A DNA stretch of 57,363 nucleotides. Origin: Paraglomus occultum (taxonomy: Eukaryota > Glomeromycota > Glomeromycetes > Paraglomerales > Paraglomeraceae). Location of the stretch: assembly GCA_910592205.1 (NCBI GenBank), contig CAJVPJ010000046.1:1-57363 (forward strand), given 5' to 3'. Under the pieces are notes generated by a model. That model did not search any database and had not been told where the DNA came from. It was given only the letters and a program-made list of their open reading frames with translations. Position numbers and translations under genes: made by a program. Below are positions 1 through 14,476 of the stretch, piece after piece. The first letter of the stretch is position 1. The number at the start of each line of letters is the position of its first letter.

Positions 1-3000
1 TATTTACATTACTTAATATTAACATTAATTAACTATATAAATACCAGGCACTAGGCCAAGTTTCTTTGTTGATTCAGCTTAGTCACATTAATGTACTAGC
101 TGTCTAAAAGCAGCTTTAACGGTTTTCCGTAGCTGTCAATAAAGATCCTATAAAAACGAAATCTCGGAGGAATACTAATACGTCTTAGGCAATAAAGTTC
201 TAAATTATAAAAAAAAATACGTCATCCCTATCGCATATCCACGACACGGCTCAAACATAATTTATAGACTCTTAGATTTGTTATGGAAAATATGACTGAA
301 ATTTAACTTACTTTAATTGAAATTGGCATAGTTATTTACTAACAATTATAACAGGCCTATCTCTATATAAAAAATCTTAATATGAAACTAATTTACATTA
401 AATCCACTATTACTATGAAAATCAAAGAATTCTAAAAAAAGAGGAGAAAAAATTGCACCTTACGATTTTAAAACCAATAATACCAAAACTCTTCAAGACT
501 ATCTAGATAAAGAAAAAATTACTTATGAAATTTATCAAGAAAGGAAAATCATAACTAACAAACAAAATCTTAACAATTTGTGATGAACCAAGAAAGTTAG
601 AAACGACGTAAGGAAATAAAAAGCTTCTCACCAATACCTCTACTGATCGAGCGACCTGTCAACGAAAGATCGATAAGACTGCTCGATTATATTTCATTAC
701 TTTGACACAATTGCAATCAAGAAGTCAAACATGTAAACATAATTTAATTTTTCGTAAGCATAACTTTTTTTATTTCGATTATTGAATATGAATGCGTGCT
801 TTTGAAAATATAAATAATAAGTAAATGCACCAGAATGGTTATGAGTATGTGAGACAGTTGTATTTGGTATATCTCCAACTCATAAAAGTCCGCCAGCATT
901 AACTCAAAGTCAACCCCTTTATAGCATATACAGATTATCTCTCACAATCTTTAACAGCTTGCATGGCAAAACTTTCTACCAAGTCATGTTATGTCAGCTC
1001 CTGAAATTTGTAGTATAACTACATCACCCAACTAAATGACTGAACTACTCTTCCACCTCTTCCTTTCTAACATTTTTTGTCTGGTGCATTCTACATTGCG
1101 ATCGATATTTTCTTGCATTCATACGATATGCTTCATAATCTATTACGCAGTATATAAAATTGTTAATTCTTCAATCATACGCTTCGTAATCCGGATGATG
1201 CGATATATAAAATTATAAATTCTTCAACACTTCTGTCAATCATATGATGCTTCATAACAGTATATCAAAATTGTTAATTTCAACAGAGGCATTTATCATA
1301 CGGTAGATGACTTGCAACGGATGATGTAGCATGTTCCAACTCGGTTTGAGATTTAACCCACTTCAGAATCGGGTTGACTCATAACAGCTTTGATATGGCA
1401 ATTACGCCTCATGAGAGATAAAGTTATCATACGATCGATGTGATCTATATTCACAAGTGTAAAGTTTATAGAATAAATCGATTCAGCAACTTATCATTAT
1501 AAAGTAATATATATACATATCAATTGCTATTAAAATTCTCTGACTACGATGCCAGCTAACACACAGTTCAGTTAGTCATAGCTTATAATACCCGCACCAC
1601 CGGTCAACCTACAAAACGTTGAACAAGCATTTCATCACAAGCCCTTCGTTACGATTTTTTAACCACTGACTTCAGTAGTTTCTCCCATAAGAAATGTGCA
1701 GTAGGATATGCAATGAGGTATACTCTCTTGTATATAAACAAACGTGCATAAATTTTGTGACTATCGAAATCTTTATCTGGTGAAAATCTATTTTCTCGAA
1801 AAACTTATATTGGCTGTATCTACTAAATGAACAACAGAAATTTTTATGAAACCAATTGACTGCAGTCACATCAACTACTTCAGTACTTTGTACCAGATAA
1901 GCCGCGTGATAGTAATTCGTAATATTAAGTTAGAGATTTGCTCATTAATATTCTATTTGCGATAAGAACGTATAAATAAATCACGTAGCAACAGGATAAA
2001 ATAAAAGGATGTATTCAATTATAGTATGTTATCCCCAAAAGAATAGTAAAAGTTTCACTGTTTAAGCTTTTTCTTTAAATACAGAAAAGTTCGGTCGTAT
2101 GGTGGGGGACACAACTACGCATCAAACAAAAATCGATGCATTTCAAACAATAACATTACTGTATTAATAATTCAAATTTTAAGAACGCCATTTTGTTCTT
2201 CTTGATAAACGTTAACAAATTACGTTTAGAAAATTGACAAATGTTACATGTGGTTTGAGATATAACTGTTCAAAGTTTTAGTTAATTTATATAGTGAGCG
2301 AAAATTTGAAACAGCCTTTTCTGGTAAAATTTATCTTAAATCTGGCCTATTTATTAAGGCCTTAACAAAAATGGAAACATTGTGTTACATGCCCATTGGA
2401 TAAAGATAATCTCCTGGCGAAAAATTTTTCGCCCTTTAATAATAATAATAATAATGGGTAGACCCACAAAACGCACTCAACACTGTCGTAAGCTTGCGAG
2501 AAAAGGAGAAACCAGCAGAATCCCTGTATATATATAATATCGTAACTGACAATGCTTTATTAATAATGATAATTGTTATTTTACAGATAATGTGTTTGAG
2601 GATGAGAGTAGTGAATTTGAAGTGTAGGAATGGAATGACAATAGATTAGATGATGAAGCAGAAGACCTCTATAAAGTATTAACCCAAAACACGTCAAATC
2701 TCCCTACATCGAGCCGCACACAAATATACACAAAAAAAATCAAGAACGACACAATATCGACACCGTATTAATGCAGAAAAGTCGGCACAAGAAAATGGAC
2801 ACAGACACTGCTTGATTTTTTTGACTATGTTTCCCCTACCAGCATTAACATGATTAAGAGAAAGTCATAGAACGGTTCCTGAAACGATTTTGAATAAAAT
2901 TAATAAAATTACTATAGTAGATTCGTTGACATTTTTAGTAATGATTTCCCCATGAAAATTGAAACAATTTGATGCGTACTCACCATACACCTCACAGTCA

Positions 3001-3961
3001 TCTCGTAATCACCTGAGGTATTCATAAATAAAATCGTTGCAAGTAATAGACGGAAACGTTCTTCCTATACTGAAGACTATATCTTAATCGCGAAGAGATT
3101 GTTAAACGCCTATCAAACATCCATCCTTGTGATTATTAGACGGAGAAACATTCCATATACGAATATAATAACAAACCCGTTTTCTCCAAGGCCATATTAG
3201 GAGGGATCTCAATAATTTTCGTCCCGTCCGTGATAAGGACTATAAGCAGACTGGAGTTTTGCGTTCCTTATACCATAAGCAGATTGGACAGTACGGACGT
3301 AACGTATTTTTACTATAAATTGGTCGGTTCCGTAAAGAAGTGTGACTAAATACTCGTTTCTATTGTTGACTAAAACAATTGTCTATGTCTTTGCATTCAT
3401 CAACTATAAACAAATGTAAGAATCAAGAGCATTAACACATTTAAGCAACTCTTTAGATTGTCTTGCTATTGCAAAAAGGAACAAACTGATTCTAAACTCT
3501 TGATAGTAGCTGTCATCAATTTCACTTGGCTTTTTATACTGTACATGTCGACAAATGTGTTATCATCAATCAAATAAAACAAAGTGTAAACGCAATATGT
3601 AAGTATTACAAATCACGCATACTCGTGCACACTCATGCAGGCACACCACAAAATAAAGAATATACAGAAACGTTCCATGATCTTTAAGTGAGGCGTCATC
3701 CCCGAGTACGAGTACCGAAAATTCCACTAATACCCGCAATGCTCAAAGAAATGAAAGAAAAAGTAGTGGTGGATAATTCATTAAATTTGACACGATTATT
3801 AATACAACCACTGTTTCGCCCAGCATGTGCTTATACACGGCAATAAACGTTTTTCGCTTGCAAATACGACCGAAAAAGTGCTGTAATATTGTATCATAAA
3901 AAAGGCAGCAAATGCAAAATTCAACGTTGAACCCAACAGCATTGAGATTAGATGGGTCCGT

Positions 3962-4150
3962 ATCATTTCACCGAAAATCATTTCACCGACGTAATATTTC
4001 ACCGACAACCATTTAGCCGAAAATCATTTCATCGACAATCATTTCGCCGACATATTCACCAGCATTATTTCGAAATTATCCTTTTTTGGTAGTCGTTGTC
4101 GGTGAAATGATCGTCGGCGAAATATTACGTCGGTGAAATAATTTTCGGCG
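3962..4150. repeat. Inverted repeat built from TTTCACCGAC units
   Basis: The left arm (about 3,962-4,050) carries serial units of the type ATTTCACCGACAATC. The right arm (about 4,093-4,150) carries the reverse complement, with the block CACCGACGTAATATTTC present in both orientations. A related 41-base palindrome lies at 19,496-19,536. This looks like a miniature inverted-repeat element or a self-complementary satellite. No coding capacity is visible. Confidence 0.7.
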
Positions 4151-4988
4151 TTATGATTGCCTCCCAGATTAGATACAAGGGCGAAGGCGATGACAAGGCA
4201 AAGACGATGGCAATATTAAAAAATCTTCATATGAAATCATAGTTAGATGAATTATAGTGTCGTGGAATGCTATAGATAATAAGAAAATCTTTTAAATGTT
4301 GCGGTATATCGAAGAAGAGTGATGGAAGTAATATTTATTTATAATAGGGTTGCAGATAGCACCAGGAACGAGAAATGAGTATAGATAATGAGACAGATGT
4401 AGTTGATAATTCGAATGTTGATGTTGAAATATGACTATTACTATGCAAAGAGAACAGATTCTCTAATAATTGGTGATGAGCAATGGGATGCATTTAGAAA
4501 TCAGATATCAATAATGAAATAAAACTGAATTATTTATTCTCTAGCGATAATAATTCAACAATTTATTTATACAAGCAAACTCATTTTTATGTGAAAAAAT
4601 AAATCAATGAACCTTTTAAGACGTAAGTTTAGCTGTAATAATAACCTTTGTTGAGCCATACCCTATTGTGCGACATTTGTATCTGGATACTTTACCAGAA
4701 CGGACTGGTATAAGACCCGATACTAAACAAGGGAAGGGGGGGTACAGTCGACGCCTTTAATTCACAAGGTCGAATCATCGTGTGACAAAAAATATAATTA
4801 TGAAAATATCAACGTGGATATTTACCGAAAAACTTTTTTAAGAATAACTGTTTATACTAATACTATAATTTATAATAATATAAACTCGACTAACTAGTCG
4901 GATAGATTATCTGCATAAATATTAATGTTACTGTTATCCTGTTGTCAAGAAACGATAAAGTACTCCCTTAATCTTCTTTTAACTAATT

Positions 4989-5330
4989 TTATTCTTCTAT
5001 ATCGGAATCATCTTCTGTATCCGAATTATATTCTGTTTCGAGTTTGTTATTACAATTTAGAAAATCTTGAATAATATCGTCGTTATTTAACGTTGCTACA
5101 GAATTCTCCATACTGTCGACAGCGATAAATTTCATATTTGATATAATGTTAGCATAATAATAAGTATAACAACAAAATAACCTCAATTGTCTCTTTGACG
5201 TTTACATTTTCCTGCTTTTTTGCGACAGTTAGATGTGTGTAGGGCTTGAGGCATTTTTTACCAGTATTGTTTTTGTAACGCTCCATCAAACTCTTTCGTG
5301 ATTAGGAGTCCGAATTAACGAGAAATTGTT
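4989..5330 (-). mobile_element. Possible pogo/Tigger-like transposon remnant
   Basis: A 65-codon minus-strand frame (5,186-4,989) ends in a strongly acidic Asp/Glu-rich tail. Near 5,303-5,323 is a sequence (TAGGAGTCCGAATTAACGAG) resembling the terminal repeats of pogo/Tigger elements, which often read as TTAATTCGGA-type palindromic halves. No DDE motif survives. The assignment rests on terminal-repeat resemblance alone. Confidence 0.25.
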
Positions 5331-6511
5331 ACATGTATGGGAATTATCTGTAAGGGACGAATTAATGTTGGCTTTTACAATACTTAATTTATACAGTTGA
5401 TCACTTCGTTTGAATTAAAGCTCCCGTATTACTAGGCCAATCGTTACGAAGTAGCCACAAGCCAAAAGCGAAGCCAATAAATATTTTAACAAAGAATTTG
5501 CTTGTAAATGTATACATTTTTCATACTGTTGTTGGAGAAAACTGACAGATTTGTTTATTTCTTTAAACAATGTATTGTATCAGCAATATTTATTGCGCTG
5601 TAGTTAATTTTTGAAGCAAGTTAATCAGTGTTGTTTTTATAATAAATATTCGTTCGTTTATCATACAACATTAGACAAACGCGATTTTTGCGCGTTGATT
5701 ATCAATTGGTCACATTCTGCATACAGGAGCTATACCGGCTTGTTCATGCCGGTCTCGCGGGCTAACCAAAAAATTGCATATTAATCTCACCCTTTAGAAT
5801 AGCTGAATCTTAATAACTCTGTTTATAACGGCTCCGGTACAAGTTACATAAAATTCTATAGAACAGTTTTACTTTATACCGGTGAAGTCAAGTGATTGTT
5901 TCATATATTAATAAAATGTAACCATAATTTAATTAATTTTCTTCACTATCATATTGAGACGCGAAAATTTCTGCCAAATAAGATAATTTATTGTTGACGC
6001 GGCGATTTTTAGAAAGAAAAGATAAATCGTATGAAACAAGGTCAACTAGATTGGTTCCTAGCAGCATCAACTTCGAAAATACAGTCCACCCTCCATATGT
6101 GCACTTGTTCTAGTACTCCCCAGTCAACTGTCTTAATTCATCCCTCCTTTATTTGGATTTTCGATAATACAAACGCTTGACACCGGACTCGTTTTTTTCG
6201 GATTCCTTCCTTTTATTCGATATTTATGAAGTTACAACCATAACAAAACCGCCAGCGGCGAACAAAATTTACCCGCCAAAAATTGAAAAGTTGTGGAACG
6301 ACCTAAACGATTATACGACAAAAAAAGTAAAGTGATTCCAAAATCTTCATTTAACAAAATGGCGTTTCAAATTCATAAGTTGCTCGAAACCAAAAGGCCA
6401 TTGCTGCATCTACAATAAGAAAATTTTATCTTCAAAGAACAAATTACGGAAAAAGACTATTGAGACATTCAATGTTAGATTGAAGAAGAAAATTGTAAAC
6501 CACAAAGATGG

Positions 6512-6512
6512 C

Positions 6513-6574
<62 letters not shown>

Positions 6575-6583
6575 ATAATAATA
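6512..6583. repeat. AAATAAAAAT low-complexity tract
   Basis: A tandem run of A-rich units (AAAAT and AAATAAAAAT) with no coding potential. It may be the A-rich tail of a retroposed sequence or a simple slippage tract. Confidence 0.8.
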
Positions 6584-9571
6584 GTGACAAATATAATATA
6601 ATTTAGATGACCAAAGAAATAGGTTATCCTTTTCAATGGCTTTTGGGACCGAGTATTTTCTTTCCTCTGATGCTTTTACTAATATTTATATTTTTAAGAG
6701 CGATCGCATTCTATAATAAAATTATTCTGCCACAAAATCAAATTATTGTTACAGTGTTACAATTGTACGAATTAGCGAAATGCAAATTAAGACTTAACGA
6801 ATGCGCTCAAACAGGTTCTGTATCAACAAGCCAAAAACTATATAACGTTAAACTGCCTTTTCTTACCTGTCTTCAAGTTTTTGTTTCCTTTTTGGTTCAT
6901 CATTAGCTGGTGTTTATTGGTTTTTTAATTTTCGTTCTTCTTGATAAATTTTATAAGCAATTTTTTTTATCTGGATATTCCTGGAGAGTTTGGGAATTAT
7001 AAATTTAAAATCATATTAGTAATTAAACCACAATGTTTTTCTGGTCTCTCCAGGTAAACGTGAGGCATAGCACTTGCTTATCTGTCTGAAGGTGCAGTTA
7101 AGACTAATTTGAAAGCGGTTGCAAAAATATACTAATAACGCTTGTTCGTACCCTTAACAACGAATATCTTCACCAATTCCTTGGACAGGGCCATTGGGAA
7201 CGAATGGACGAATGAGAAAAACTTGGTAACGAAAAATGGTCCCAATACACGATATGAGATGTTTCGATTCGATATTGTATAAAAGAATGCCAGCAGCAAC
7301 TTATATAACTTTATTTTACAGGAACAAAAAATTTATCAGGATAGCAAAGAGATCATTAGGCAAAATAAACATGCAGATATTATTAAAAAAATTTGACAAA
7401 TACTACGGGCTAGAAAGGAGGATATGTTTCTCGACGCGTAGAACCGTAAATAATTGTTTTTATTTCGCGTAATCAGCAATAGTAAGCTTTCACAATGGAG
7501 AAAGAGCAGTCATGTCCTAGGCCTACCTCACAAGTCCCTATTCTTTGTGCTCCTTGTTTTCTGCTGCTGATGTCATCACTTTTTAGCTGTGAAACAGAGT
7601 TGTGCTTTTTGTTTTTATCATTATTAATATCAAATACCAATAACTTTACTGCAGAACTAAATCTAGTCCCATAGCTTCGTGCGTGAACCATAGTTGTGAC
7701 ACGAAAGTAAAGCTTTCCCAAAACATCATCTTGATTTTTTAGCCATTTAAGTCATGTTCACTTTGTTACAAATTAGAATTTGAGCGTTTATTCAGTGAAG
7801 CCATTACATATTAATCTTACACAGGAACCAATCATTAAATTCTGGCAAATGGCCAACCGAGGACTTTTGACTAACTAGACAAATGCAAAAAGCCAACTCT
7901 CATTGAAGACATAAAAGGCTTAACTAACTGCTGTAAACTCAGGGATGCCAATATAAATAATGTCAAATAGTTGAGACTGGGCATTCGTCATCATAAACCA
8001 GCTTACTCGGATATATTGAAGGAAAACAAAAAACCTAAAATTCATTCAATGGATTCGATGCTTAAAATTTTGACTGGTCACGGTAACTACTTGTATCGAA
8101 CCAACCAGTGATTTGTTCCCATCCCCTCTTAGGTAATGTCAGGAGACCTTTCCACGTGAGACGCTGTAAAACAGGGATTGCACATACCGCATACTATATG
8201 AAGATTCATTATGATAACCCATTGTATGCGACAGATAAGTAAGCAACGTGTCTATGCGTCGTTATGTATGGGGGAATAAATAAATTTGGAGAATTACGGA
8301 GACAGGCCGAACACATGAAACAGCATTATCATTAATAAGTGAATGTCTGAGTAGTCACTTATCTTGTGCTGCATAACATTGTGTACTTATCGTTTGGGGG
8401 GTTTTGTGCATTAGAGTGCTCCGGTTCTTCATTGAAAGTATTGCGAAAGGTATTCTTGACATTAGTTCAATGCGCATAGCATTCATATATTTCATAGAAG
8501 TAACGGTTTGATAGAGATGATTTCGCGCCGTCGAACTATTGCCGTTCGACTTGTTCCATCATTATTTGTCAACCCGAGATGTTTCAGAGTAGTACAATAA
8601 AAGCATTGTGTGTGTTAGCTATGAGCAAAGATTGTATTTTATCATTAACGGTAATTTGATAGTCGATGTTATCTATAGATACTTGACGCTCACGTGAGAG
8701 TTTTTTTGTAGCACGATCGTAAGATGTGGTCGTGTGATGCTTATTGCGATGTATTTGGGCATTGTGCTATGATTACTCTGAGTTTACCATTGTTTGCTGA
8801 TGTACGCCCAGTTACTTATTGTGTTGTGCATCAATAAGAACGTCATTGAGCAGGATATTAGATAAAGAGACAAAACGCATAGACGTGACGATTGTTATCT
8901 TTCGGTTTATTATCATTACCGTTTTTAGTGATGGGCTAATACTAAGGAACAATAATATGGTCAGAGAGAGGCATAAGTTTACAATATGCCGCAGCCCATA
9001 AAAAGTTTGAAATAAAGATGTAAAAAAGCGAGTAAAGGATTGACAATAATTACAAAATAAGGAAATGAAGTGACAGCCAGGATCCAATAAGAAACATGTA
9101 ATGGGGACACAGAATGAAACTCCGCGCCATAACAATGAAATCCATTGTCAATACCTGATGTATTAATAAACACCAAATGATATATGATCTGTTGTCTGTA
9201 TACAGTGTATGGGGTAAGAGCGATCGCCAGCAAGCATTGGCTTTTGAAAGTAGACATGTAGGCGTATAAGAAAAAGACTGGCGTATACTTGCCAAAAACA
9301 CAATGAAGAGAATAAAATGCTATTATAATTATGATGTATAAATGCGCTATTGAATAACCATACGTTATTTTAGATTACTGGCATAAGTCTGTCAGTTGTG
9401 CGTCGCATAACCAGATTGAAAGCTATCCATTCATTGTTTATTCAACGACAAGTACGGCGTCATGGTAATAATCCCAACCACAAAATATAAACATAAACAC
9501 ATATAATCCTCAGGATGTAGGGTTGTTATGGCATGGGCTATACATGTATATGATATAATACTATATTGCGT

Positions 9572-9650
9572 GTTATTGTTGTTGTTGTTGTTGTTGTTGC
9601 TGCTGCTGCTGCTGCTGCCGCTGCCGCTGCGCTACTGCTGCGTGCTGCCT
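9572..9650. repeat. TTG/CTG trinucleotide microsatellite
   Basis: Tandem TTG repeats change into CTG and then CCG-containing triplets. They create a Leu-run reading frame (9,528-9,797) that has no other protein character. Confidence 0.85.
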
Positions 9651-11716
9651 CTTTTGTTGCTGTTGGTATCATCATGTTGTATATACATTAACGATATGTT
9701 ATTATCATATGTTATGTATCATTGTACATACGATAATATGTTGATGCATCATCGTATTACGACAGATAAATTACTGATGATCTCTGATTATTGTTGATGG
9801 GAAATTTCTGTTGGTGGAGCTCTGGCATGGGGGGTTATACGGATTCCATGTGTCAAATGTTTTGACATTTATGTCGTGTTTCACTGTTCGATTTACTTTC
9901 TGCAACCAGCCAGCGCTCAGCCATCACACATCACAATAAGTCTCCTGATTGTGTACGAATAGCTCGATAGACAGTTACAGCTACGATACATCACTGGAGA
10001 CGTTGGATTCGAAAGAAAAACGTCTCATAGTCAATAACTGCAATCGGCAATAATAAGTCCATTATCATCAGAATGCATTATGCAAATACCCCATATACAC
10101 AATAGCAATAATTGGTTACTCCACATTAAGACAATTATGCAGATATAAACAATACACAAATTCAGTATAACCCCCATTCACTATACATACATCAATTGTC
10201 AATGGCAAGTAATCAATTCCACATTTGCATGCTGGCACACACATACAAACATGGATTATCTAGAAGACATTGATATTGTTGTAATACATGTACACATAAA
10301 TAAATACATTTTTATGTAAAACATAACATGTGGTGGATTGTCATTTAAGTCTTGGTGAAGTGTAAGCTTTGGGCTTTATATGGGTATAATGAGTGATTTG
10401 TGGAAGAAGCAAGCATGAATCTATATCTATTGATGTCATAGATACGCGTATAATCGGTACAGCATGTTATTCCCTATTGCTAATCTTGGTCGTATATTGT
10501 TGGATCCATATTGGTTCATAATGCATCTACTTTGATGGTAAGCATATGCTATGGTAAGACTGTATGTTATAGAACGTAGACATGACAATTAGCATACGCA
10601 TTTACTAACATAAAATCATTATAATTGTATGTCCCTTTATCGACTGTATGCTGTTGCGTACTTCGGAAGCTTGGTGACTAACACAATAAACCGATCATAA
10701 TCAATAAACAACTTGCTCCGAACTATTTCTTGTCTGCTGTGATGTGCAATAAAATAATCCGAACAATAGCAGCCGTCATCAGGGCTAATGTAAAGTAAGT
10801 AATAAAATAATATTGCACCTGCGTACAGACAGTCAATGCCAGATTGTTGTTATTGTTGTCGTTAGCCTGTTCACTCTACTTAGTCAACTGCAGGTATCCA
10901 ATGATATTAGTCCGAATGCATATGTTTATTAATAGAAATATAATGAACACACTAACACTTATACATCTGCCTGTATAAATTACATTATCAGTAATTGTAT
11001 ACCCGTACAACACATTTGTATTCATTTTGAACTAGTATCCGTATTGCTCTAATCTTTGTTTATTTGCTCCTATAATTTACTTTCCAAATGCACGATTAAA
11101 AAAGCTATTGTATTTTGACTCAACGCCAACCACACTTTATAACTTATTTCCTCCAATTTGGTCATAAAATTTTTGTACTTATTTGTATTAGAAATCATTC
11201 TGTATATATATCAACTCCACATTCACATCCAAACTAGTTCCCTTTGATTACGAACCGTGTTACGATTTCTACACTATTGACAAAAGTCGGGTCTTCCCTT
11301 CTTACTGTAAAAGCTCTATGACATATATCACACGTTCTCTTTAACTTTCTTAATCAGACATATATATATATCAAGAATATTAAAATTATAAATAAAAATA
11401 AAAAAAAACAAACAACCTAACGAAGACCATTTACGCATATTCGAAACGGCTCTAATCACCTTCGCACCGAAACAATTAGTTTCACTTAACCATAATACTC
11501 CCACGATCCGATTATTCCATCCGATTTAGTTCGCATTCAACCTATTAAGAATCAAATCCTGACTATCCTACTGCCTTACGATTTAGGGTATCGTCTTAAA
11601 TTATACATAACACTATCACTTTCGATTACATTCGCAACTCCCTTACGCAGACTTTAGCCTGCAGAATCCGTCCACCGCTTACTGCGTTCTCGATCTCAAG
11701 GTCTCGGAAGTTCAAT

Positions 11717-14476
11717 ATGCCTCACGCTACAGAGATACCTGCTAACGATCCGACACATATGGAGAGCTCTATCTCCTCGCCAATACCAATCCCAAGCATG
11801 CCGTCAACGAGAACACATGCTTGGAACGAACAACAACCCATGACTTATACTGCGACCGCGCCAACTCCCTCATCGGCCGCCCCAATCGAAACCACGGCTT
11901 CTCTAGAGTAAGTTTCTCTATACGACTTCACAACCAATATTTCTTTCCATATTTCACTGGCTTGTTGTGATATATCCCGCTCCATCTTGCGAGAATTCAC
12001 ATGATTCGAGCCTAAGGATATTTATTCTACTACGCTTGTTTCTCAACAGTGTTTGCTTTCCAACTTGTCTTTATAAATACTTAATAACTTGAGAGCGAAC
12101 TAGAAAAATTCAATACGTAATATATTATCAACCGTATTGTAAAATCTATACCAAAGATAACTCATTATTCCCTGTTATTTGGTAATTCTAGGTACAATCC
12201 ATTTCTGACATCACTCTTGAGTTCTGAAGAGTTGATTGATGTCTACGGTGGCAGTTACGAAATTGATGATCAATTATACCAAGCATCTTCTTTGATCTCC
12301 GACTCGAAAAAGTTTGAAAATCCATCTTTTAAATGTTGCGGCCTCGTGTTGGACTGGCAAGCCCTTCACAGACACAATCAAACACGACATTATCCTTCTG
12401 ACAGCCTGCGTAAGTATCAACGAGTATGAATATGACAGTTTGTTTGAACAAGGGGATATCCTACTTACTTCAATCTTCTTTGAATCAGCTGTAGGAGACT
12501 GGATCGGTTCTGTGACACCCACTACCGAGGTCTTTTCAACGTCCCCATATCTCAATCTTTCACCACGATCCTCACCTAAAACTCCACGTGACGGTCAAAG
12601 CCCTCAGATAAGTGACGTCATGGAAACATCGCCGAGTTCGACCGTTACCGCTCTTGCTTCATCTTCGCCGACCACCAAAAAGTCTCAGTCTAACGCCACA
12701 GCTCAAAATATTGCACAAGGATTACTTCATAACTATCAACGAGCTCAATCGCTGTGGGCTCTAGAAAACTGCGATCCGCACAATATATCGTGCCAACGTC
12801 AATTATCGCAGAGCCTGCCACAATTCGACTCTGACAACACCATGGAACTTATTCCTGCATTGGCAGGAAATCAACAGTATGTTATCCCTGGACTTTTACA
12901 CCAAAGCAATATCGGGGGCATATCTGTGACGTCACCAGTACATAATGTTAATGCTTCGGTTGGCATACGATTCTCGGATTCGCCTCTGATTGGGACAGCT
13001 TTAGTTGACTATAATGATCCGCAAAGGCGTCGTTCAGCTCCTTCTATTCTACCTTCGACCACCCAATATACGAGTTCAATCGATTTGATGTCTGTTCCGT
13101 ACGCCCCTAACTACGCCTCGTCCAACACAATGAGACAAATCGCAGTTTCTCCAACAACGGGATATCCAACTTCTGAGGATGTTACTCCAGTGTCTCTGTC
13201 TCATGCGAGCACTCTCACAACACGGTGTGAACTGAATAACCTGACCTCGCCAAGTATGTAATGTAACGAATTAATAGTGTAATTCCTATTTGGGGTTCTT
13301 AACTTATCCACATCTATTTGGTGTCTTTTGCAGCTTCTGCACCATCATCGTTGTCGATAAATACTACTCGTTTCACAAACATAGACGTTCTCGTTGCATC
13401 CCCAACTGAGATTTGTCGCATGCCTGATCATGGTAAGACAAATCAATTGATTTTTAAAAAGCAAACAAATTTGACGTAGTAATCTCAAACTTTTTTATTT
13501 AATTCTTCAGACATTACTTCGACTTTTGCATTTAATTCCTCAACAAACTCTGCATTCGCAACAACTGGTCATACAGTTTCTTTGGCGGAGGTTTATTCTG
13601 GGCCACCAGGAACATCTAAACCAAGCAAGAAAAAATCTAGAAATACTGCAGGTGGACAGTTAATAAACAACGCTCAAACATGGTATATTTATGTCTACTA
13701 CATTTATATTATTCTTACTCTTCTGGGCTTTCTCTAGAAGGCTTTTGCTGTGTTTAATTAGTGTTTTCTAATTCAATCACAAAACTATTGCAGCATATCT
13801 TCTAATACATGTTGGATCAGGAATAATGATATGAACACATCAAGAAACGAACAGGGCCAGGAAGCACCTGTTCATGCTCCTCGTGGATTGAAACGAACGC
13901 AGTCATGTCCCACAGACTCTACCGCAGCAGCAAACAAACGACGTACAATGCAGGTACGGTATTCATATAATGCCTTCTACGAACTGTTGCTGGTTCTGAA
14001 TCATCTGCTTGCTTTAATACGTCAATTATTCCATATAGCCTAGTCAATCGGTTGTTGCTACGACTCCTCTTGTTTCCGTAATTCAGTCTTCTCCTGATGC
14101 ATCCGCCATAGTCAAAACTTCAACCGTTGCGGAAGCTGAAGCAAGTAAACCCTTTCGATGTACTGTCGTCGGGTGTCCGAAGACATATAAGAATGCGAAC
14201 GGTCTTAAATATCATAAAGCGCACGGTCATAGCACTCAGTCAGGGAATGGGGATCGTTGCGCTGAAAAACCCTACAAGTGCGACATCGATAGTTGTACGA
14301 AAGCTTATAAGAACCCAAATGGTTTGAAATACCATTTAGATCATCATCATCCAGGGTATGTTAAACCCACCAACGGATTGAAATATCATCTGGATCACCA
14401 TAATTCAGGACGCGGCCTCCAAGTCATTAATACCGCGGTCGTAGGGGCAGGCCAACAAATACCTATTTCCCAATAG
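11717..14476 (+). CDS. Sfp1-like split C2H2 zinc-finger transcription factor
   Basis: Seven exons give an uninterrupted 680-residue frame: 11717-11907, 12192-12409, 12489-13253, 13334-13432, 13511-13682, 13794-13953, 14039-14476. All introns are GT-AG and every junction keeps phase. Residues about 110-136 hold a first finger with the CCG...H...H arrangement typical of Sfp1. A long Ser/Thr/Pro-rich low-complexity middle follows. The C-terminus has two C-x4-C-x12-H fingers with the diagnostic YKNxNGLKYH helix. This split layout is that of yeast Sfp1, a nuclear activator of ribosomal-protein and ribosome-biogenesis genes under TOR control; that role is inferred from the family. An extra NGLKYHLDHH block follows the last finger without cysteines, as if the helix half had been duplicated. 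The acceptor of exon 3 could also be 12,494, which keeps frame. Confidence 0.85.

Larger units (their letters stand above)
1..11716. other. Gene-poor, AT-rich fungal intergenic region
   Basis: No intron-exon gene model or recognisable protein domain was found here. The open frames are short and have no family resemblance. The region holds microsatellites, an inverted-repeat element near 4 kb and degenerate transposon-like pieces. Around 2,590-2,830 interrupted translations rich in Asp and Glu look like an eroded coding piece. A 99-codon frame at 6,607-6,906 has a hydrophobic start but no support. About 370 bases upstream of 11,717 probably contain the promoter and 5' UTR of the zinc-finger gene. 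Confidence 0.6.

Noticed and set aside
395-600. A UGA-as-Trp frame of about 65 codons in the fungal half
   Set aside because: A run of this length is expected by chance in AT-rich DNA when UGA is not a stop, and nothing in it resembles a family. It is not evidence of endobacterial DNA at the left end.
6607-6906. 99-codon frame with a hydrophobic N-terminus
   Set aside because: No splice partners, no family resemblance and an A-rich repeat directly upstream; probably chance or transposon debris.
9528-9797. 89-codon Leu-rich frame
   Set aside because: It is produced by the TTG/CTG microsatellite and has no other protein features.
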